DNA of 64,000 nt from Endozoicomonas sp. OPT23 (GTDB lineage Bacteria; Pseudomonadota; Gammaproteobacteria; Pseudomonadales; Endozoicomonadaceae), in the NCBI RefSeq assembly GCF_009653635.1, contig NZ_PPFD01000002.1, positions 744,001 to 808,000 on the forward strand, given 5' to 3'. Position numbers and translations under genes: made by a program. The stretch's first letter is position 1; each line of letters opens with the position of its first letter. Below, in pieces: positions 43,502-51,631 of this stretch. The notes beneath the pieces were generated by a model. It saw nothing but the letters and a program-made list of their open reading frames with translations. It had not been told where the DNA came from and did not search any database.

Positions 43502-45223
43502 ATGAAAAGGCTTTTACGCTTGATGGTTTTAACAAGCGCATTGATCCCCTCTCTGATAATGGCTGCTACTAATAGCAGCAAAGTGACAGATAAAGTCCCA
43601 CCTTCAAATCCTGAGCGGCCTGTTGTTGATTTGAAGAACTCTCATCAGAAAAATAGCGAATCCATACCTGGGCGATCTGGAGAGAAAGGTTCGACCAGAG
43701 GCACTAGGAATGTTGAGCGGAAGGGTGATTTGGCTCCTTCTGCGTATCACCAGGAAAAGTCTGCTGCTCCCAAGAAGGAAAAAGGAGCAACGACAGTCAA
43801 AGTCACGGCAGACAAAAATGTACATCCAGGCAGTCTCCCTGAAGACAGTACGCAAGAGACGCATGAGCCTGTCGTCAGTGTTGATGCGGCAGAACAAGTA
43901 TTCAACCTTGAACAATATAAGGCAGTTACAGGCAATGAATTAGGTCGAAAACTGGACGCAACATTAAGCAATGAAGCCAGTAAACCTTGGTTTAACTACT
44001 ACACCAGAGCTACTCAATCGCTGAACCATTACGAATCGGCTATATATAATGCGATTGTTTATAGAGTTCCGGTTGTTCTTGGCAGTTTCGTACTGAACCT
44101 GATGTGGCAACGTGCAGCTGAGGGGAAGACGAATTTAAAATGGGCGGCGGCTGTTCCGGTGGGAGTAGCAATTGCTGAAACAGGGATGGATGCCGGTTAT
44201 GTGTACTGGCCAGACAATATTCAGCGGTTTGAACCTGACACCGCTAAAGCGTTGGCTGCCGGAGCAACTGCGATCGTAAGCCTTGGTGGTGCTGTTACAC
44301 CTGCCTTTGGGTCATACTGCAGTGCTTGCAGAGGTCCTCGTGGAAGGTACTCCATTTTAAGATTTTTTGCCGGACTTACGGGTGGTTCCAGTAACGTTTT
44401 CTGGACCGTAATGGGTTTGCTGCACACGCCGGTTGCTACAGATATTTTGAAGGACAAACCCTCAAAACTTGTGAGGGCCTTGATTGAAATCGGCAAAGTT
44501 GATGGTTCTGTCAGTCTGATTGCGCCTGAAGATACGTCTGACCCTCTGCTGAAGTTTGTTGCTGACCACAAAAGGAATGAAACGGCTGTCTATAAATATT
44601 TCGAACCAGAAGATAACCCCTGCCTTGTGTATAAAGATAGAAGTGACAGGACAGGCTACAAGGAGTCATGTGAGTTTGCAGACAGGGTAGAAGGGCTCTA
44701 TCAAAGTCAAACTGTTTCAGGGAAAGGTGGCAGAAAGGTTGAGTTGTTAGCTTCTGATTACGGACTACTGTTTGAGAAAGTTACGACACCAAAGCATCTG
44801 ACCAGAGAGCTGATTCTGAAGGCACTTAAGGAGCCTGCCGCATATCTTGAGGCCAGTGATTTGATTAATACCTATGAAACCCCGGATGATTTAAGAAATG
44901 ATAAATTTGAGTACATGGTAGTTACCATCAGTGAGGATCGTAAAATTATTCATATTGGTTTACAGGTGCTGAGTGAGGATGATGAGCAAAGCTGGTGGGG
45001 ATTTGTTCAATCAAAATTAGTTGATCCGTTGGGTAGTTCGTCCTCTCATGTGACAGCCAGTATCTCACTGCCAGCTAAAGCTGATCTGAACGGCATGGCA
45101 GGTGTGCTACTGGACATGTTTGGTGATGAAACCACTAACCATGTCCTTCTGATGAAGGTGAGCGAACTGGAGCCTCGTAATGAGGGGGCAGACTCTCTGG
45201 AAGGCCCGCGAGTTGAACTCTAG
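43502..45223 (+). CDS. Exported protein of unknown function
   Basis: The 573-residue protein has a signal peptide (residues 1-22, ending IMA). About 100 low-complexity, charged and Pro/Ser-rich residues follow (about 23-125). A more ordered part then has two or three hydrophobic segments: VPVVLGSFVLNLMW near 190, AAAVPVGVAIAETGM near 214 and ALAAGATAIVSLGGAV near 248. The C-terminal 250 residues are soluble and mixed alpha/beta. Cysteines occur in SYCSACRG near residues 272-277. No family is recognised. The gene is divergent from the beta-helix gene and precedes the ccm operon. Confidence 0.62.
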   Translation: MKRLLRLMVLTSALIPSLIMAATNSSKVTDKVPPSNPERPVVDLKNSHQKNSESIPGRSGEKGSTRGTRNVERKGDLAPSAYHQEKSAAPKKEKGATTVKVTADKNVHPGSLPEDSTQETHEPVVSVDAAEQVFNLEQYKAVTGNELGRKLDATLSNEASKPWFNYYTRATQSLNHYESAIYNAIVYRVPVVLGSFVLNLMWQRAAEGKTNLKWAAAVPVGVAIAETGMDAGYVYWPDNIQRFEPDTAKALAAGATAIVSLGGAVTPAFGSYCSACRGPRGRYSILRFFAGLTGGSSNVFWTVMGLLHTPVATDILKDKPSKLVRALIEIGKVDGSVSLIAPEDTSDPLLKFVADHKRNETAVYKYFEPEDNPCLVYKDRSDRTGYKESCEFADRVEGLYQSQTVSGKGGRKVELLASDYGLLFEKVTTPKHLTRELILKALKEPAAYLEASDLINTYETPDDLRNDKFEYMVVTISEDRKIIHIGLQVLSEDDEQSWWGFVQSKLVDPLGSSSSHVTASISLPAKADLNGMAGVLLDMFGDETTNHVLLMKVSELEPRNEGADSLEGPRVEL

Positions 45224-45370
45224 ATTTTTTGTCATGATTCCGGGCTGCGTTTCCATTATGGAATATGGGAATGCAGCCCATGGAATGATACTGCTTTTTG
45301 ATATGAATCAATGAGATGACATTTACTGTTTCTGGATAGTTTATTTGTTCGGAATTCACGCAGATTTCGA

Positions 45371-45376
45371 TATAAT
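45371..45376 (+). promoter_or_regulatory. Candidate -10 box of the ccm operon
   Basis: A perfect TATAAT lies about 155 bases upstream of ccmA. The best -35 (TTGTTC at 45345) is 20 bases away, longer than ideal, so an activator may be needed. Confidence 0.35.
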
Positions 45377-45469
45377 CCTGCCCGTATTCATCCATAAGTG
45401 GTGACTATTAAAAACCTTATAAATCATAGGTATTTAAAGGCATAGAGCTGGAATCAAATTCAGCCTCGT

Positions 45470-45511
45470 TACTCCGGAAAAGCTACTCCGGAAAAGATAC
45501 CCGGAATAAGA
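45470..45511 (+). repeat. Three tandem 14-bp repeats in the ccmA leader
   Basis: Units are TACTCCGGAAAAGC, TACTCCGGAAAAGA and TACCCGGAATAAGA, directly head to tail. The array ends 6 bases before the AAGGAA ribosome-binding sequence of ccmA. Confidence 0.8.
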
Positions 45512-45529
45512 TTATAAAAGGAACATCAT

Positions 45530-46207
45530 TTGCTCGAGGTTGCGCAGCTTAGATGTGAGCGGGATGATCGGGTCCTGTTCTCCGAACTCTCCATGAAACT
45601 GTCGTCAGGTGAACTCTTACAGATTGAGGGTGCCAATGGCTCCGGTAAAACGACGCTGCTTAGAATCCTTGCCGGTCTATCCGGTGATTTTCACGGCAAT
45701 ATTTTCTGGAAAGAAAAGAAACTCTCGAGCATGTACGCAGACTTCCGTCTGTCTACTTTCTATTTTGGTCATAAACCTGCGGTAAAAGGGGAGCTGACTC
45801 CTGTTGAAAACATCCGCTGGCGAGCCAGTCTCCGCAATGAAGCACCTTCTGAACATAGTATTCTTGATGCCCTTGAGCAGGTAAACCTAGCCGGTTTTGA
45901 AGATGTAGCTTGCGGTCACCTCTCGGCAGGTCAGCACCGCCGGGTTGCTTTGGCAGACCTGTCCATTTCAGCTTCACCACTCTGGATTCTTGATGAACCT
46001 TTTACGGCTATCGACGTATATGGCGTCGCCTGGCTGGAATCTGTTCTGGCAAAGCATGTGGCTTCAGGTGGCATGGTCATTATTACCAGCCACCAGAGTC
46101 TGTCGGAGATTTCCGGTTCTGTCCGAAAAGTAAAGCTGGATGACTTTGCCGGTGGCTCACTCGAAGAAGACTACGATGATGAAATGGATTCAGGAGCCTT
46201 CTTATGA
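45530..46207 (+). CDS. ccmA: Haem exporter ATP-binding protein CcmA
   Basis: CcmA is the ATPase of the CcmABCD complex, which releases holo-CcmE for cytochrome c maturation. The 225-residue protein has Walker A GANGSGKTT near residues 34-42, the ABC signature in LSAGQHRRVALADL near 130 and Walker B LWILDEPFTAID near 148. The start is a TTG with AAGGAA 6 bases upstream; no better ATG occurs in frame nearby. The 3' end overlaps ccmB by 4 bases. It is the first gene of a nine-gene ccm operon. Confidence 0.93.
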   Translation: MLEVAQLRCERDDRVLFSELSMKLSSGELLQIEGANGSGKTTLLRILAGLSGDFHGNIFWKEKKLSSMYADFRLSTFYFGHKPAVKGELTPVENIRWRASLRNEAPSEHSILDALEQVNLAGFEDVACGHLSAGQHRRVALADLSISASPLWILDEPFTAIDVYGVAWLESVLAKHVASGGMVIITSHQSLSEISGSVRKVKLDDFAGGSLEEDYDDEMDSGAFL

Positions 46208-46929
46208 GTACTGCCCATAATAAAGTGCTCCAGGCTAAAGACGTACGACAACTGGAAGGCCGCAAGGCGATGATGGCGTTGATTCGCCGAGACCTGAGAC
46301 TGGCGTTCCGAACACCGGGTCAGAGTTTGAATCCAGTTGCCTTCTACCTGATGGTCGCCAGCCTGTTTCCTCTGGGTATTGCACCGGAAAGAGAGACGCT
46401 TTCACAGCTTGCAGGCGGCATTGTCTGGATTGGCGCTCTGCTGGCGGTACTGCTTTCTCTGGATTCCCTGTTTAAAGGAGACAACGACGATGGTTCTCTG
46501 GACCAGTTACTGTTGTCGCCACACCCACTACCACTGCTGGTGCTTGGCAAGATTATCGCTCACTGGCTGACGACGGGCGTCGCTCTTATTGTGATGGCAC
46601 CAATTCTGGCACTGATGCTTCATCTTCCAGAGCAGGCATTTCCGGCATTGATGGCTAGTCTGTTACTGGGTACGCCTCTGATGAGTCTGGCGGGCGGCAT
46701 AGGTGCAGCCCTGACCGTAAGAGTTCAGAGAGGAGGCGTGCTGCTGACATTGCTGTCACTGCCTCTGTATATTCCGGTGCTGATTTTTGGTACCGGAGCC
46801 GTACAGTCAGCGGTGGACGGAATGGGTTATTCTGGTCATCTGCTATGGCTGGGGGCATTTCTGGTAATGGGGCTGTGTCTGGCGCCTATTGCTATTGCTG
46901 CATCACTGCGTATTGTGGTGGACGGCTAA
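46204..46929 (+). CDS. ccmB: Haem exporter permease CcmB
   Basis: CcmB is the inner-membrane subunit paired with CcmA. The 241-residue protein has six hydrophobic helices and the family landmarks LIRRDLRLAFRTPGQSLNPVAFYLM near residues 28-52, LLSLDSLFKGDNDDGSLDQLLLSPHPL near 88 and the closing LGAFLVMGLCLAPIAIAASLRI helix. It overlaps the ccmA stop, which indicates translational coupling. A 145-base gap separates it from ccmC, the only sizeable gap in the operon. Confidence 0.93.
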   Translation: MSTAHNKVLQAKDVRQLEGRKAMMALIRRDLRLAFRTPGQSLNPVAFYLMVASLFPLGIAPERETLSQLAGGIVWIGALLAVLLSLDSLFKGDNDDGSLDQLLLSPHPLPLLVLGKIIAHWLTTGVALIVMAPILALMLHLPEQAFPALMASLLLGTPLMSLAGGIGAALTVRVQRGGVLLTLLSLPLYIPVLIFGTGAVQSAVDGMGYSGHLLWLGAFLVMGLCLAPIAIAASLRIVVDG

Positions 46930-47074
46930 TGGTTTGCTGGTAAACATAGCGACAAATAGCAGCGATAGAAAACAGTAGCGATAGAAAAGAGTACAGCAGA
47001 AAAAGCAGTGGGGATCGACAGAACCTGAAACTGCAAACTCTCAGCAATTTGGTATGCGGATATAAATAAAGACG

Positions 47075-47824
47075 ATGAACTGGACCTTTTTTCACAAGCT
47101 GGGCTCGCCCAAGTGGTTTTATGAGATCAGTGGCAAATGGCTGCCCTGGCTGGCCATTCTTGCCGCACTGATGATGGCAACAGGTTTAACCTGGGGGCTG
47201 CTGTTCACGCCGCCGGATTATCTTCAGGGCAACAGTTATCGCATTATTTTCCTGCATGTACCGACGGCATTTCTGGCTTCAGCTATTTATGTGAGCATGG
47301 CCATTGCTGGTGCAGTGACTCTGATCTGGCGTATCAAGCTGGCGGATATGGCGCTTAAGTGCATGGCGCCAATTGGTACTTCTTTCTGCTTTCTGGCACT
47401 GCTGACCGGTGCTATCTGGGGTAAGCCAACCTGGGGCACCTGGTGGGTATGGGATGCCCGTCTGACCTCGATGCTTATTCTGCTGTTTTTGTACTTTGGC
47501 GTGATTGCCCTGCGCGGCGCTATTCGCAGTGCAACGACACAGGCTCGTGCCTGCGCCATTCTGACCCTGGTAGGCGTGGTCAATATTCCCATTATTAAAT
47601 TCTCCGTGCAGTGGTGGAACACCTTGCACCAAGGTTCAACTTTGAAGCTGACTGAAAAGCCCAGCATGGCACCGGAAATGCTCTGGCCACTGCTGATCTC
47701 CATTGCGGCTTTCTACCTGTTTTTTACCGTTGTCCTGATCATTCGTCTGAGAACCGAGATACTGGACCGTGAACGCCGAACCAAATGGGTTCGAAATGCC
47801 GTAGAAGCCGGGGCGAGGAGCTGA
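47075..47824 (+). CDS. ccmC: Haem transporter/chaperone subunit CcmC
   Basis: CcmC presents haem to CcmE in the periplasm. The 249-residue protein has six helices and the tryptophan-rich WWD motif in GKPTWGTWWVWDARLTSMLILL near residues 116-137, with conserved haem-ligand His residues in IIFLHVPTAFLAS near 58 and NTLHQGSTL near 190. All are intact. It is followed by ccmD after 4 bases. Confidence 0.94.
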   Translation: MNWTFFHKLGSPKWFYEISGKWLPWLAILAALMMATGLTWGLLFTPPDYLQGNSYRIIFLHVPTAFLASAIYVSMAIAGAVTLIWRIKLADMALKCMAPIGTSFCFLALLTGAIWGKPTWGTWWVWDARLTSMLILLFLYFGVIALRGAIRSATTQARACAILTLVGVVNIPIIKFSVQWWNTLHQGSTLKLTEKPSMAPEMLWPLLISIAAFYLFFTVVLIIRLRTEILDRERRTKWVRNAVEAGARS

Positions 47825-47828
47825 AACC

Positions 47829-48122
47829 ATGTATTTTGAGAACTTCGCCAGTCTGGTAGATATGGGTGGTCACGGCATTTATGTATGGCCAACTTACGCT
47901 CTGGGTCTGCTGGTTATTCTGTACAACATCGTTTCTCCGATGATGGCCAGAAAGAAAATCGTCACCCAGATTCGTCGTCAGGCAAAGGCGGCGAATAATC
48001 GTAAGAAGCCAGCAAGCAGTGACACAGGTAGAAAAGTTAACAGCCATGAGCAATTTTCAGCGAATGGTCAACAGCAGGCGAGCACAACAGAAAGCTCCCG
48101 CACAGTGAATGAGGGAGAGTGA
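47829..48122 (+). CDS. ccmD: Haem exporter small subunit CcmD
   Basis: CcmD helps release holo-CcmE from CcmABC. The 97-residue protein has the expected short opening (YFENFASLVDMGGHGIYVWP), one membrane helix (TYALGLLVILYNIV) and a basic stretch. A Ser/Gln-rich tail makes it about 30 residues longer than many CcmD proteins. The stop overlaps the GTG start of ccmE. Confidence 0.88.
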   Translation: MYFENFASLVDMGGHGIYVWPTYALGLLVILYNIVSPMMARKKIVTQIRRQAKAANNRKKPASSDTGRKVNSHEQFSANGQQQASTTESSRTVNEGE

Positions 48123-48580
48123 GAGTGAATCCGGTCCGAAAACAACGATTATTATTGATTCTACTGCTGATCGCCGGTGTCGGCGTGGCAGTAGCTTTGG
48201 CACTTTTTGCCCTGAAAGAGAACATTAACCACTATTATTCACCAGCACAGATTGTTAGTGGTGAAGCACCCATTGGCCAGAAAATTCGTGGTGGTGGTGT
48301 TGTGGTTCCAGGTTCCCTGAAGCGTGACCCTAATGGTCTGACGGTTACCTTCAATGTCAGTGACGGAGAAGGTGAAGTAGAAGTTGAGTACACCGGCATC
48401 CTGCCAGACCTGTTCCGCGAAGGTCAGGGCATTGTAGGTACCGGTAAGCTGGACGAGAAGCGTCGTTTTATCGCTGAAGAGCTGCTGGCCAAGCATGATG
48501 AAAACTACATGCCGCCGGAAGTACAGCATGCTATCGACAAGGCTCACAAGCCTGGTGCGAATGCGGAAGGAGCTCAGTAA
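48119..48580 (+). CDS. ccmE: Haem chaperone CcmE
   Basis: CcmE binds haem covalently in the periplasm and hands it to CcmF. The 153-residue protein has an N-terminal membrane anchor (about 9-30) and a beta-barrel domain. The haem-binding His lies in LLAKHDENYMPPE near residues 121-133, with the conserved Tyr four residues later. Translation starts at a GTG that overlaps the ccmD stop. Its stop overlaps the ccmF ATG by one base. Confidence 0.94.
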   Translation: MRVNPVRKQRLLLILLLIAGVGVAVALALFALKENINHYYSPAQIVSGEAPIGQKIRGGGVVVPGSLKRDPNGLTVTFNVSDGEGEVEVEYTGILPDLFREGQGIVGTGKLDEKRRFIAEELLAKHDENYMPPEVQHAIDKAHKPGANAEGAQ

Positions 48581-50595
48581 TGAATCCCGAACTGGGGCTA
48601 TTTGCCCTGATCCTGGCCACCTGTCTGGCCTTGTTGCAGAGTGTAGTGCCCCTGGTGGGCAGCTACACCGGACGTCTGCGCTGGATGAATGCCGGCCGAT
48701 CGCTGGCAACCGGTCAGTTTATCTTTACCCTGCTGTCATTCAGTTGTCTTGTTTATGCCTTCCTGGCTGATGACTTTACCGTTAAATACGTTGCCAGTAA
48801 CTCCAACTCCCTGTTGCCTGCTATCTATAAAGTGACAGCGACCTGGGGTGGCCATGAAGGTTCCCTGCTACTGTGGATTCTGACCCTGACCGGTTGGGGG
48901 CAGGTCGTTGCCATGCGCAGTGGCAAGCTGCCACCGGAACTGTCTGCCCGGGTACTTTCAGTACTGGGTATGGTCAGCGTTGGTTTCCTGCTGTTTATTC
49001 TCTTAACGTCCAACCCATTTGAACGACTGCTGCCGTTTCCTCCCCAGGACGGTGCTGACCTGAATCCGCTGCTGCAGGATCTGGGTATGATCGTTCATCC
49101 ACCGATGCTCTACATGGGCTACGTGGGTTTTGCGGTTGCTTTTGCCTTTGCTATTGCCGCGCTTATGGGCGGTCAGCTTGACAGTGCCTGGGCTCGCTGG
49201 GCGCGTCCATGGACAACGGTTGCCTGGGCATTTCTGACCGCCGGTATCGCTCTGGGTAGCTGGTGGGCTTACTATGAACTTGGCTGGGGCGGCTGGTGGT
49301 TTTGGGATCCGGTAGAGAATGCTTCCCTGATGCCATGGCTGGCTGGTACTGCTTTGATGCACTCATTGGCAGTGACTGAAAAACGTGGTTTGTTCAAGAG
49401 CTGGACACTGTTGCTGGCGATTGCCACTTTCTCTTTGAGCCTGTTCGGTACGTTCCTGGTTCGTTCCGGTGTACTGACATCAGTTCATGCATTTGCCAGT
49501 GACCCGATGCGCGGTCTGTTTGTACTGGGCTACCTGATGCTGGTTGTGGGTGCTTCCCTGACTCTGTTTGCCTTCAAGGCACCAGAAATACGCAGCAAGA
49601 TCACCTTCAACCTGTTGTCTCGTGAAACTCTGTTGCTGGTGAACAATGTTCTGCTGATTACCAGTTGTGCCACTGTGCTACTGGGTACTATGTTCCCGCT
49701 GTTGGTGGACGCTCTGGATCTGGGCATGGTTTCCGTAGGTCCTCCTTACTTCAATATGCTCTTTGTCCCTATGGCCCTGATGCTGGCTTTTGCTTTGGGC
49801 ATTGGCATCATGCTGAACTGGAAGAAAGGCACAGTTTCCTGGCTGGTACAACAGCTGCGCTGGGTGTTTGTGGTTTCTGCTCTTGGTGGTCTGGCCTTCG
49901 GCTTTATGTACGGTGACAGCTTTGTTATCAGTGAAGCGCTGGGCATAGGCATGGTGTTCTGGATTGTTCTGGTCATTCTGAAAGACATCTACAACAAGAC
50001 CCGAAACGCTAACGGTCTGTTTGCTGGTCTGAAGAAGCTTAAGCCTTCGTACTACGGTATGCAGCTGGCACACTTTGGTCTTGCGGTTACTTTTGTTGGT
50101 GCGGCCATGAGTGGTGGTTACAGCGAACAGAAAGACCTGCGAATGAATCCGGGTGATATCGCTGAACTGGGTGAATACGCTTTCCGTTTTGATGGTGTTG
50201 AACAGGAACATGGCCCTAACTATATGGCCAATGCTGGCACACTGACAGTATTCAAAAATCAGGAAAAGGTCGCAACTCTGCATCCTGAAAAGCGTGTTTA
50301 TGCGGTTCAGGGCATGCCCATGACCGAAGCCGGTATTGATGCCGGTCTGACGCGCGACCTATACGTTGCTCTGGGTGAACCTCTGGGTGATGATGCCTGG
50401 GCAGTGCGTCTGCACATTAAACCCTTTGTGCGTTTCCTCTGGCTCGGTGCAATCTTTATGGCGCTGGGTGGTTTGCTGGCAGTCTCTGACAAACGCTATC
50501 GTGTGCGTCTGAAGAAGAAAGCTGCAAATAAGGCAGCTGTCGCTAAAGGTAAAGCAAGAAAAGGGAAAACTGCAGTGGCTGGAGGTCGTGCATGA
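48580..50595 (+). CDS. ccmF: Cytochrome c haem lyase subunit CcmF
   Basis: CcmF is the large inner-membrane haem lyase subunit that joins haem to apocytochromes. The 671-residue protein has about 14 helices. The WWD motif GWGGWWFWDPVENASLMPWL lies near residues 229-248, and TWGGHEGSLLLW near 88 and DLGMIVHPPMLYMGYVGFA near 167 are family hallmarks. The C-terminus carries a Lys/Ala-rich tail. It overlaps ccmG by 4 bases. Confidence 0.95.
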   Translation: MNPELGLFALILATCLALLQSVVPLVGSYTGRLRWMNAGRSLATGQFIFTLLSFSCLVYAFLADDFTVKYVASNSNSLLPAIYKVTATWGGHEGSLLLWILTLTGWGQVVAMRSGKLPPELSARVLSVLGMVSVGFLLFILLTSNPFERLLPFPPQDGADLNPLLQDLGMIVHPPMLYMGYVGFAVAFAFAIAALMGGQLDSAWARWARPWTTVAWAFLTAGIALGSWWAYYELGWGGWWFWDPVENASLMPWLAGTALMHSLAVTEKRGLFKSWTLLLAIATFSLSLFGTFLVRSGVLTSVHAFASDPMRGLFVLGYLMLVVGASLTLFAFKAPEIRSKITFNLLSRETLLLVNNVLLITSCATVLLGTMFPLLVDALDLGMVSVGPPYFNMLFVPMALMLAFALGIGIMLNWKKGTVSWLVQQLRWVFVVSALGGLAFGFMYGDSFVISEALGIGMVFWIVLVILKDIYNKTRNANGLFAGLKKLKPSYYGMQLAHFGLAVTFVGAAMSGGYSEQKDLRMNPGDIAELGEYAFRFDGVEQEHGPNYMANAGTLTVFKNQEKVATLHPEKRVYAVQGMPMTEAGIDAGLTRDLYVALGEPLGDDAWAVRLHIKPFVRFLWLGAIFMALGGLLAVSDKRYRVRLKKKAANKAAVAKGKARKGKTAVAGGRA

Positions 50596-51155
50596 GTAAT
50601 GACAAGACGGTTAAGAAAAGCCGCCTGAAACTCTTTTTGCCTTTAGCGTTCTTCCTGACCTTCTGCATTCTGTTGTACGTAGGATTGTTTCTGGAAGACA
50701 AGAAGGAACTGCCTTCTGCTTTGCTGAATGATCCGGTGCCTGAATTCAGTCTGCCAAAGCTGAAACAGCCCAATGAAATCGTTACTCAGGAAACCCTCAA
50801 AGGGCAGGTGTATCTGCTCAATGTCTGGGGCTCCTGGTGTCCGGCCTGTAAAGTTGAACACCCTTATCTGGTCAAACTGGCCAAAAGAGGCGTTCGCATT
50901 ATCGGCCTGAGCTACAAGGATGAAGACGCAGATGCTTTGCGCTGGCTGCAACGTCTGGAAGATCCGTACACCTTCAATATTGTTGATAAAGACGGTCGAT
51001 TGGGGGTTGATCTGGGTGTTTACGGTGCGCCGGAAACTTTCCTTGTGGATAAGAAAGGTATCATCCGTTACAAGCACGTAGGCATTGTTGATCAGCGGGT
51101 TTGGGTGGAAGTTTTAAAACCTAAATACGGTCAGCTGCAGAAGGAGGTTTTGTAA
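50592..51155 (+). CDS. ccmG: Thiol:disulfide interchange protein CcmG (DsbE)
   Basis: CcmG is a membrane-anchored thioredoxin that keeps apocytochrome cysteines reduced. The 187-residue protein has an N-terminal anchor (about 12-32) and a thioredoxin domain with the active site WGSWCPACKVEHP near residues 76-88. The CPAC variant differs slightly from the common CPTC. A conserved acidic residue pattern and the cis-Pro region (VYGAPETFLVD) are present. It shares one base with ccmH. Confidence 0.94.
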   Translation: MSNDKTVKKSRLKLFLPLAFFLTFCILLYVGLFLEDKKELPSALLNDPVPEFSLPKLKQPNEIVTQETLKGQVYLLNVWGSWCPACKVEHPYLVKLAKRGVRIIGLSYKDEDADALRWLQRLEDPYTFNIVDKDGRLGVDLGVYGAPETFLVDKKGIIRYKHVGIVDQRVWVEVLKPKYGQLQKEVL

Positions 51156-51631
51156 TGGGATCTTTTTTAGTCAGGGCACTGGCTGCGTTTGCAGCCGTGT
51201 TCATGTTATCCACAGCCCAGGCTGCGGTGATTGAGAACTATCAGTTCGATGATACCGTTCAGCAGGAACAGTTCTTTCGTCTGAACAATGAACTGCGCTG
51301 TCCTCAATGTCAGAACCAGTCTATCGCTGACTCTAACGCACCGATTGCACAGGACCTCCGTCGTGAGGTGCATCGCATGATTGTGGAAGAGAAAGCAGAC
51401 GACGACACTATTGTTCAGTTTATGCTGGATCGTTACGGTGACTTTGTACTCTACAAGCCCAGAATGAGTGCTAAAACCGCTGCTCTCTGGTTTGGCCCGG
51501 TCATTTTGTTGTTGATTGGCCTGTTTGTTCTCTTTGGTCTGGTGCGTAAGCATCGCCCGGCGGCTAAGGATGAGGAACTGGATAAGGAAGACAGGGCAGA
51601 GCTCGATAAGATTCTGGGTGGAAAAGACTGA
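51155..51631 (+). CDS. ccmH: Cytochrome c maturation protein CcmH
   Basis: CcmH is a thiol oxidoreductase of the haem lyase complex. The 158-residue protein has a signal peptide (residues 1-23, ending AQA) and the redox motif LRCPQCQNQSIADSNA near residues 47-62. One membrane helix lies near 109-131. It corresponds to the N-terminal part of E. coli CcmH; the C-terminal TPR part is the separate next gene (ccmI), as in Pseudomonas. The two genes overlap by one base. Confidence 0.94.
   Translation: MGSFLVRALAAFAAVFMLSTAQAAVIENYQFDDTVQQEQFFRLNNELRCPQCQNQSIADSNAPIAQDLRREVHRMIVEEKADDDTIVQFMLDRYGDFVLYKPRMSAKTAALWFGPVILLLIGLFVLFGLVRKHRPAAKDEELDKEDRAELDKILGGKD

Larger units (their letters stand above)
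45224..45529. other. Leader and promoter region of the ccm operon
   Basis: These 306 bases contain an imperfect hairpin (45242-45279, GGGCTGC...GCAGCCC) that may end the upstream gene. They also hold a perfect TATAAT at 45371-45376 with a weak -35, and a 14-bp tandem triplet repeat at 45470-45511. No ORF is evident. Confidence 0.5.

Noticed and set aside
49678-50283. 201-codon minus-strand ORF inside ccmF
   Set aside because: It lies wholly within ccmF, which is intact; no independent start signals were seen.
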